Of a stretch of 11,672 nucleotides of DNA, positions 10,001-11,672 are shown in pieces. The DNA lies in contig JAOXYB010051301.1 of NCBI GenBank assembly GCA_028565635.1, forward strand, positions 1 to 11,672. Direction: 5' to 3'. A program made the translations under genes and the position numbers. Source of the stretch: Phoronis ovalis. Lineage: Eukaryota; Phoronida; Phoronidae. Under the pieces are notes generated by a model. It did not search any database, was not told the DNA's origin, and saw only the letters and a program-made list of their open reading frames with translations. Numbering within the stretch: the first letter of the stretch is position 1; each line of letters starts with the position of its first letter.

Positions 10001-11574
10001 AGTCATTTTCCCAGGAGCTGTGATGTTGATCTAGTCAAATGGCGTATATGGTAGGAGGGGCGTATATGTCACGTGATTTCTTAGCAAAGTCAGATTTTTC
10101 ACCGGTCTTCAGAAAAAGCTGTTTTTTCATTAAAAATCGACGAGAAAAGTGAGACTTTATTTTGTAAATTTATTCCAAAGAATATGGCCAAGCAGATTTC
10201 ACAAAAAAAGAAAATATCAATATTTTTTGCAAGTTACAGTATGTTAACGGTTCTCGCCATGTTAAGCATATGTTGCTTGGCAAAAAGTGAAAGAGTGTTA
10301 TAGCACCTTTGCATACCATGTTCACAGGTTCTTGAATAACTCAACCTATTTTGAAGGTTCACTGCTGATCCTTTTTTGTCTCATTCCAGAAATCCTGTGT
10401 TGATGACAGAGTCTCCATGCCACTGAGTAAACTGATCCTAATGTTTCAAGGGCCCAATAATGTGATTCAGAAACGCAACGATAAATTACTTGACTATGAT
10501 AGCTACAATAGCAAAGTGGAGAAAATAAAAGATATTTCAAAACTCAAACCAGTAAGTTTGTGTATTGCATGTAGTTGGATTACTTCTGCTGCAAAAATTG
10601 TAAACTGTACATCATTAAGGTAGTTTCTATTGTAACAATTATGAAACAGTTCAGTGGACTACTAGCTAGAATTTTCAGGCTGGTAACTTGGTATGAGCTA
10701 CATTTGTTTGCAAAGATATAAAAATTGTGTGTTTAGATTTGTCCAGTCCATCCCTTTTTATTATACTATCTATGGGGAGACAAAACAAGAAGTAGAATAA
10801 CTTTGTGCAACAGCAATGGTTTTCTTTGACAAGAATACACCCCTTATTTTCCACTGATTTTCCCATACAAAATGTGGATCATTGTGGAGAGTTTTAGTCA
10901 TTTATGTACTATATAACCTTACTATGATAATTATTTAAATACTATTTCATTGTAATATAAACCAGCATTTGTTTTTCTTTCTTTCTTCAGCTACATGACG
11001 AATTGAAAAAAGTGAAGAATAATTATGAAGCTCTTAATGCTCAACTTCTGGATGAATTACCAAAACTGTATTCGTTATCCATCACATTATTTAAACAGTG
11101 CATCGGTAGTTTTGTCAAGGCGTATAAGGATTTCTTAGACAGTGCCCTTCATAATATTTACCCGTTACTTGAGGTGAGTCAGTAAATTCAGTTTCTTATA
11201 GAATATAATGGCTCAAAGCAATAATTCTGGTGTAAAACAGAATGTTCTGGATACTTCATGCCAGTTTTTAGGTAGATATGTTGAGGAGTGAAACATTAAT
11301 TTACAAAAATTGCCATCCAGGTTTTAGACATGATGCTATTTCACATATTGTGATATTTTTACATGCTTTCAAAATTGGCTGGTGGTTTGATGTTTTTCAG
11401 CTTTCAACATTATCAGCCGGTTCAGAGTCCATTTTAGATGTTTTTATGCGACAACACAATGCTGCAGTTGTTACCTTAACTGACTTGAGTTTTATACCAA
11501 GAACATTTGGTTCTAAGAAAGATAACAAAATTGATGGTAAAGGAAAGAGATCATTAGACAGTCGACAATCTTTG
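830..11574 (+). CDS. DNMBP: DNMBP/Tuba-like RhoGEF (DH-BAR core), partial gene of 11 exons
   Basis: Joining 830-1038, 4015-4141, 5814-5905, 6269-6418, 6923-7028, 7419-7549, 7897-8001, 8373-8501, 10390-10551, 10991-11173 and 11401-11574 gives one frame of 522 full codons without a stop; every intron is GT-AG and all phases fit. Known family role: Tuba proteins activate Cdc42 through the DH domain, bind curved membrane with a BAR domain that replaces the usual PH, and tie dynamin and actin regulators together through SH3 domains at cell junctions and vesicles. Seen here: a charged helical segment (residues about 11-38), a DH domain (about 39-227) with the CR1 motif ELVQTEKHYL and the CR3 motif IKPVQRILKYPLLLNEL, a basic linker, and a BAR domain (about 250-490) containing NNYEALNAQLLDELPK. 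Start codon, SH3 domains, stop and promoter lie outside. The related ARHGEF37/38 proteins share DH-BAR; residue pattern and exon 11 favour DNMBP, but an invertebrate protein may be co-orthologous. Confidence 0.9.
1916..1981. repeat. Imperfect inverted repeat (hairpin) in intron 1
   Basis: The left arm at 1916-1939 and the right arm at 1956-1981 pair over about 24 bases. The inner ten (ATTAAGTAAG against CTTACTTAAT) are perfect, the outer CTTGAAT/ATTCAAG are perfect, and a small mismatch and bulge lie between. The loop is about 16 bases and contains TGATCA. It could be a small fold-back element or a remnant of one; no target-site duplication is evident. Confidence 0.55.
2166..2180. repeat. (ATGAA)3 short tandem repeat
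   Basis: Three exact ATGAA units are followed by ATG and then directly by copy 1 of the 73-bp direct repeat. A pentamer run touching the repeat boundary may mark the junction at which the 73-bp segment was inserted or copied. Confidence 0.6.
2183..2255. repeat. 73-bp direct repeat, copy 1
   Basis: Identical base for base to 3617-3689 in the same orientation. It begins GGTAGACTG and ends GCATAAATGT; the flanking bases differ on both sides. It is non-coding, with no poly-A tail and no obvious terminal inverted repeat. Confidence 0.9.
2319..2328. repeat. G10 homopolymer
   Basis: A run of ten G sits within a purine-rich GGGAGG...GAGGGA context. Such runs are prone to length variation and base-calling error. 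Confidence 0.85.
3617..3689. repeat. 73-bp direct repeat, copy 2
   Basis: Identical to 2183-2255 and 1434 bases downstream of it. This copy is flanked by short imperfect inverted arms (CTAGTTTTCTGA at 3591-3602, TCTGAAAACTAG at 3703-3714, one mismatch in 12). Copy 1 lacks such arms, so copy 2 may sit in the middle of a small inverted-repeat element. Confidence 0.9.
4015..4141 (+). CDS. DNMBP: DNMBP-like exon 2 of window: DH domain
   Basis: The acceptor ATACAG ends at 4014 and the donor CTCG|GTAAGG starts at 4142. It encodes residues 70-111 plus the first base of residue 112. It opens RPGDIDTETLFGNMDEVFEV; the LFGNM segment and the following helix are typical of the DH region after CR1, where the core helix packs. 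The surrounding open frame runs back to an ATG at 3952, but those codons are intronic. It joins exon 3 in phase 1 through a split glycine codon (G|GT). Confidence 0.92.
4806..5197. mobile_element. Fold-back MITE-like element, about 390 bp
   Basis: The two ends are inverted copies of each other. A perfect 15-bp core, AAAACTCACTTTTTT at 4824-4838, is matched by its complement at 5166-5180. The similarity extends outward to GGTG (4806) and CACC (5197), and inward, with gaps, for at least 60 bases. A second block deep inside also pairs (CTCAGATTTTTGAA at 4938-4951 against 5050-5063, 13 of 14). The whole segment therefore folds into one long imperfect hairpin with a central loop near 4960-5040. 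It has no coding capacity. Length, end structure and intronic site fit a non-autonomous DNA transposon; the superfamily cannot be named because no clear target-site duplication is visible. Confidence 0.65.
5556..5614. repeat. Short inverted repeat in intron 2
   Basis: GCCTGCCACA (5556-5565) pairs with TGTGGACAGGC (5604-5614), with one bulged base. It is locally more GC-rich than its surroundings. It could be a remnant of an element; nothing more can be said. Confidence 0.35.
5814..5905 (+). CDS. DNMBP: DNMBP-like exon 3 of window: DH domain
   Basis: The acceptor TTTTGTAG ends at 5813 and the donor GAAAAG|GTACAG starts at 5906. It completes residue 112 and encodes to residue 142. The segment MKEVYAVYCRNHDDVLALLE is the DH helix that, in this family, reads as an 'M..VY..YC.NHD.A...L' pattern preceding CR2, which identifies the exon despite its 92-bp size. 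It joins exon 4 in phase 0. The minus-strand open frame over this place is a shadow. Confidence 0.92.
5906..6268 (+). other. Intron 3 (363 bp)
   Basis: This phase 0 intron has donor GTACAG and acceptor TTTTTGCTTTCAG. A second acceptor-like site (CTTTTTCTTCAACAG ending at 6146) would shift the frame and hit a stop before exon 4, so it is taken as a decoy. Nothing else is seen. Confidence 0.8.
6269..6418 (+). CDS. DNMBP: DNMBP-like exon 4 of window: DH domain CR3
   Basis: The acceptor GCTTTCAG ends at 6268 and the donor CTGAAG|GTATAT starts at 6419. It encodes residues 143-192, exactly 50 codons. Its end carries the diagnostic DH conserved region 3: IKPVQRILKYPLLLNEL, with Lys175, Gln178, Arg179 and the KYPLLL core all present. 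In Dbl-family GEFs this helix forms much of the GTPase-binding face, so the domain looks catalytically intact. The open frame continues upstream to an ATG at 6170, but that part is intron. Confidence 0.95.
6419..6922 (+). other. Intron 4 (504 bp)
   Basis: This phase 0 intron has donor GTATAT and acceptor TTCACGACTATAG, which has an unusually poor pyrimidine tract. It contains a diverged tandem repeat (about 6612-6822). Confidence 0.8.
6612..6822. repeat. Diverged tandem repeat, two units
   Basis: Unit 1 starts GTCAGAAATATCATAAGTAC at 6612 and unit 2 starts GTCAGAAAAATCGTAAGTAC at 6731. They align with gaps to their ends, GGGCCTGTGG (6719-6728) and CGCCCCTGG (6814-6822). Two differences are CG in unit 2 against CA in unit 1, as expected from methyl-CpG decay. 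Unit 2 is also bounded by an 11-bp inverted repeat (GTTGTCAGAAA at 6728-6738, TTTCTGACAAC at 6803-6813). This suggests a small repetitive element, perhaps hAT-like because of the ...CCCCTG end, but a target-site duplication is not clear. Confidence 0.5.
6923..7028 (+). CDS. DNMBP: DNMBP-like exon 5 of window: C-terminal helix of DH domain
   Basis: The acceptor CTATAG ends at 6922 and the donor TTTAG|GTATAA starts at 7029. It encodes residues 193-227 plus one base of residue 228. STEEDHPDKPELMKGISAMT is followed by INEYKRRKDL, which closes the DH domain; Asn219 lies where Dbl-family GEFs have the conserved asparagine near switch 2. The NEYKRRKDL string is highly typical of Tuba-type proteins. 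Reading past the donor gives a stop within four codons, which supports the exon end. It joins exon 6 in phase 1. Confidence 0.92.
7254..7372. repeat. Imperfect palindromic repeat in intron 5
   Basis: AGTGATTAGACTT (7283-7295) pairs with AAGTCTAACCACT (7338-7350), 12 of 13. ATTACTGT (7254-7261) pairs with ACAGTAAT (7365-7372). The centre is rich in ATATGC and its complement. On the minus strand, CTCAGTGGTTAGACTT resembles the A box of a tRNA-like promoter, so a tRNA-derived SINE fragment is possible, but no B box is seen. Confidence 0.45.
7394..7407. repeat. (TG)7 microsatellite next to a splice acceptor
   Basis: Seven TG units end 11 bases before the first base of exon 6. UG runs in this position are known binding sites for splicing regulators such as CELF proteins and TDP-43 in other genes; here that role is only inferred. 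Confidence 0.8.
7419..7549 (+). CDS. DNMBP: DNMBP-like exon 6 of window: DH-BAR linker
   Basis: The acceptor TATTTTAG ends at 7418 and the donor TTCCAG|GTATTA starts at 7550. It encodes residues 228-271. VYKYRKDKVESMSDKMSKL continues the last DH helix, then FHSIRKKSNRLSMKL forms a basic stretch. This is where a PH domain would follow in most Dbl GEFs; instead the 'HSI.KKSNR' pattern of DNMBP leads straight into the BAR region. Basic residues here could contribute to membrane contact, which is inference. At 131 bp the exon cannot be skipped alone without a frameshift. It joins exon 7 in phase 0. Confidence 0.92.
7550..7896 (+). other. Intron 6 (347 bp)
   Basis: This phase 0 intron has donor GTATTA and acceptor TTCTGTGTGTTTTAG. 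The middle is pyrimidine-rich and contains a strong-looking second acceptor (TTTACCCTCTTTTGCAG ending at 7746). Use of that site would add an in-frame stop within 12 codons. Confidence 0.8.
7897..8001 (+). CDS. DNMBP: DNMBP-like exon 7 of window: start of BAR domain
   Basis: The acceptor TGTTTTAG ends at 7896 and the donor TTGCAG|GTAAGC starts at 8002. It encodes residues 272-306. The segment TRDENFEKEVTRFRNLEQAV and what follows is a continuous amphipathic helix matching the first long BAR helix of Tuba-type proteins (pattern E.F......F...E....F..D). It joins exon 8 in phase 0. A minus-strand open frame across this exon (7837-8097) is a shadow. Confidence 0.9.
8002..8372 (+). other. Intron 7 (371 bp)
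   Basis: This phase 0 intron has donor GTAAGC and acceptor TTTGCTTTTTTAG. It is AT-rich with an A-rich stretch near 8300-8345; no repeat or gene is recognised. Confidence 0.8.
8373..8501 (+). CDS. DNMBP: DNMBP-like exon 8 of window: BAR domain helix
   Basis: The acceptor CTTTTTTAG ends at 8372 and the donor AAATTT|GTAAGT starts at 8502. It encodes residues 307-349, 43 codons. The sequence is helix-forming and ends REHFDKF, comparable to the BAR core segment that carries a conserved aromatic pattern in DNMBP. Residue identity to the vertebrate protein as I remember it is lower here than in flanking exons; placement rests on frame continuity, splice sites and heptad-like spacing. It joins exon 9 in phase 0. 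Confidence 0.87.
8778..8792 (+). other. Small perfect hairpin GGCTC-T5-GAGCC
   Basis: A 5-bp GC-rich stem with a five-T loop is preceded by AAAAGTC and followed by ATAATA. It is one base short of the histone mRNA 3' stem-loop consensus, and no histone coding sequence precedes it, so it is probably a coincidence or a relic. Confidence 0.4.
8953..8979. promoter_or_regulatory. Palindromic CCAAT box next to a consensus X-box (RFX site)
   Basis: ATTGGTCCAAT (8953-8963) is a perfect palindrome carrying a CCAAT box on both strands. Two bases later, GTTGCCATGGTAAC (8966-8979) fits the RFX X-box consensus GTNRCC-N-RGYAAC on both half-sites. RFX and NF-Y are known to cooperate at X/Y box pairs. Whether it acts on this gene, on the inserted element, or on nothing is not shown by the sequence. 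Confidence 0.5.
9509..9640 (+). promoter_or_regulatory. Promoter-like block (CCAAT boxes and TATA box)
   Basis: An inverted CCAAT (ATTGG, 9509-9513), a forward CCAAT (9545-9549) and TATATA (9607-9612) lie in the usual order. The TATA box lies 86 bases before the ATG at 9693, leaving room for a start site near 9637 and a short leader. This looks like a compact RNA polymerase II promoter for the plus-strand frame that follows. Confidence 0.35.
9665..10006 (-). pseudogene. Unrecognised 113-codon frame converging on the Lys-rich frame
   Basis: ATG at 10006 opens a frame starting MTTQKKRGVKAQWEVAESS. The first 70 residues (to about 9797) have a normal soluble-protein composition. The last 40 or so are hydrophobic and look like the antisense of the Lys-rich plus frame, so the real coding part, if any, is probably only the first two thirds. 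Upstream on its strand lie two TATA-like GGCGTATATG copies and a CACGTG. No family is recognised. It could be the truncated 5' end of a second transposon gene, or chance. Confidence 0.25.
9693..9893 (+). pseudogene. Lys-rich short frame with one internal TGA, inside putative transposon
   Basis: From ATG 9693 a Lys/Arg-rich frame beginning MPTRRKVTLKKATEKL runs 24 codons to TGA (9765-9767), then stays open in the same frame for 41 more codons to TGA (9891-9893). One internal stop in 66 codons of an otherwise open frame, placed after a promoter-like block, suggests a decayed gene start. A TGA can arise from CGA by CpG decay, which would fit. I recognise no family. The minus-strand frame overlaps it, so only one of the two may be genuine in the overlap. 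Confidence 0.25.
10041..10068. repeat. Two direct copies of GGCGTATATG
   Basis: Exact 10-mers lie at 10041-10050 and 10059-10068, 18 bases apart, with CACGTG at 10070-10075. On the minus strand they read CATATACGCC and lie 35-62 bases upstream of the ATG at 10006, a plausible place for core promoter elements of the minus-strand frame. Confidence 0.5.
10390..10551 (+). CDS. DNMBP: DNMBP-like exon 9 of window: BAR domain core
   Basis: The acceptor GTCTCATTCCAG ends at 10389 and the donor AAACCA|GTAAGT starts at 10552. It encodes residues 350-403, 54 codons. It contains PLSKLILMFQGPNNVIQKRN followed by DKLLDYDSY; the 'PL..L...F.GP...IQKR.DKLLDY' pattern is the signature of the Tuba-family BAR domain, and the basic KR residues lie where BAR domains present positive charge to membrane. 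An ATG inside the exon (10417) is an internal methionine. It joins exon 10 in phase 0. Confidence 0.95.
10552..10990 (+). other. Intron 9 (439 bp)
   Basis: This phase 0 intron has donor GTAAGT and a long pyrimidine tract TTTTTCTTTCTTTCTTCAG at the acceptor. No repeat or gene is recognised; the minus-strand open frame at 10675-10866 looks like chance. Confidence 0.8.
10991..11173 (+). CDS. DNMBP: DNMBP-like exon 10 of window: BAR domain third helix
   Basis: The acceptor TCTTTCTTCAG ends at 10990 and the donor CTTGAG|GTGAGT starts at 11174. It encodes residues 404-464, 61 codons. The string NNYEALNAQLLDELPKLY is the most strongly conserved segment of the DNMBP and ARHGEF37/38 BAR domains and on its own identifies the family; the rest continues the helix through FKQCIGSFVKAYKDFL. 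It joins exon 11 in phase 0. Confidence 0.96.
11174..11400 (+). other. Intron 10 (227 bp)
   Basis: This is the shortest intron in the window, phase 0, with donor GTGAGT and acceptor TTGATGTTTTTCAG. Nothing else is seen. Confidence 0.8.
11401..11574 (+). CDS. DNMBP: DNMBP-like exon 11 of window: end of BAR domain
   Basis: The acceptor GTTTTTCAG ends at 11400 and the donor TCTTTG|GTAAGG starts at 11575. It encodes residues 465-522, 58 codons. The first part finishes the BAR domain (DVFMRQHNAAVVTL, then FIPRTF). A low-complexity basic stretch rich in Lys, Asp and Gly follows, ending SLDSRQSL, comparable to the 'DRQS' segment that precedes the next SH3 domain in DNMBP. The protein continues in an exon beyond the window. 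A minus-strand open frame over it is a shadow. Confidence 0.92.
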
Positions 11575-11672
11575 GTAAGGATCACAATTAAGCATAAAAT
11601 AGACTTTTTATTATTAATGATAATGATTATGGTGCAAAATTTCTGTGCATATCAAGCCTTGTATTTGTCATA
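11575..11672 (+). other. 5' start of the next intron
   Basis: Donor GTAAGG opens a phase 0 intron that runs off the window. It is AT-rich; nothing else is seen. Confidence 0.8.

Larger units (their letters stand above)
8835..10257. mobile_element. Putative non-autonomous DNA transposon, about 1.4 kb
   Basis: A 12-bp perfect inverted repeat, GCGAGAACCGTT at 8835-8846 and AACGGTTCTCGC at 10246-10257, bounds a block whose base composition and motif content differ from the other introns. Inside are a promoter-like region (about 9505-9640), a plus-strand frame beginning at ATG 9693 and a minus-strand frame beginning at ATG 10006; the two converge. That layout fits the 5' ends of the two genes of an autonomous element after an internal deletion. 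Against it: the inverted repeat degrades quickly beyond 12 bases, no target-site duplication is clear, and I recognise no transposase motif. The superfamily is unknown. Confidence 0.4.
8502..10389 (+). other. Intron 8 (1888 bp)
   Basis: This phase 0 intron has a consensus donor GTAAGT and acceptor CTTTTTTGTCTCATTCCAG. Its central 1.4 kb is probably a transposon-derived insertion (8835-10257), with a CCAAT/X-box pair, a promoter-like block and two short converging frames. A histone-type stem-loop look-alike lies just outside it at 8778-8792. The stretch around 9800-9900 is clearly richer in G+C than the rest of the introns. Confidence 0.8.

Noticed and set aside
1-11672. CRISPR array, tRNA or rRNA gene, bacterial operon or phage island
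   Set aside because: No regularly spaced repeats, no tRNA cloverleaf or rRNA signature, and the coding sequence is intron-split, so the window is eukaryotic.

Overview
The window is animal (metazoan) nuclear DNA. It is AT-rich and its coding sequence is broken into short exons with GT-AG introns. There is no bacterial-style gene packing, and nearly all open frames longer than 60 codons are either fragments of exons or chance. The introns (227 bp to 3 kb), the base composition and the many small inverted-repeat elements suggest an invertebrate, possibly a mollusc, annelid, brachiopod or invertebrate deuterostome. I cannot resolve the phylum from this sequence.

One gene accounts for all coding signal I can support. 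Eleven consecutive plus-strand exons between 830 and 11574 splice into a single open frame of 522 complete codons with no stop, and the splice phases agree at all ten internal junctions. The product is the middle of a Dbl-family RhoGEF of the dynamin-binding protein (DNMBP/Tuba) type. It runs from a short charged, helix-forming segment through a complete DH (RhoGEF) domain and a basic linker to a BAR domain where most RhoGEFs have a PH domain. Both ends of the gene lie outside the window, including the SH3 domains expected on either side.

Layout: 1-829 is the end of an upstream intron. Exons 1-5 (830-7028) encode the pre-DH helix and the DH domain. Exon 6 (7419-7549) encodes the linker and the start of the BAR region. 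Exons 7-11 (7897-11574) encode the BAR domain and the beginning of the segment leading to the next SH3. The first intron (about 3 kb) holds a perfect 73-bp direct repeat and a hairpin. The second (about 1.7 kb) holds a roughly 390-bp fold-back (MITE-like) element. Introns 4 and 5 hold a diverged tandem repeat and a palindromic repeat.

The eighth intron (about 1.9 kb) is the most unusual stretch. Its centre is bounded by 12-bp inverted repeats 1.4 kb apart. Between them are a consensus RFX X-box beside a palindromic CCAAT site, a promoter-like CCAAT/TATA block, and two converging short open frames. This fits a decayed or internally deleted two-gene DNA transposon, but that reading is inference.
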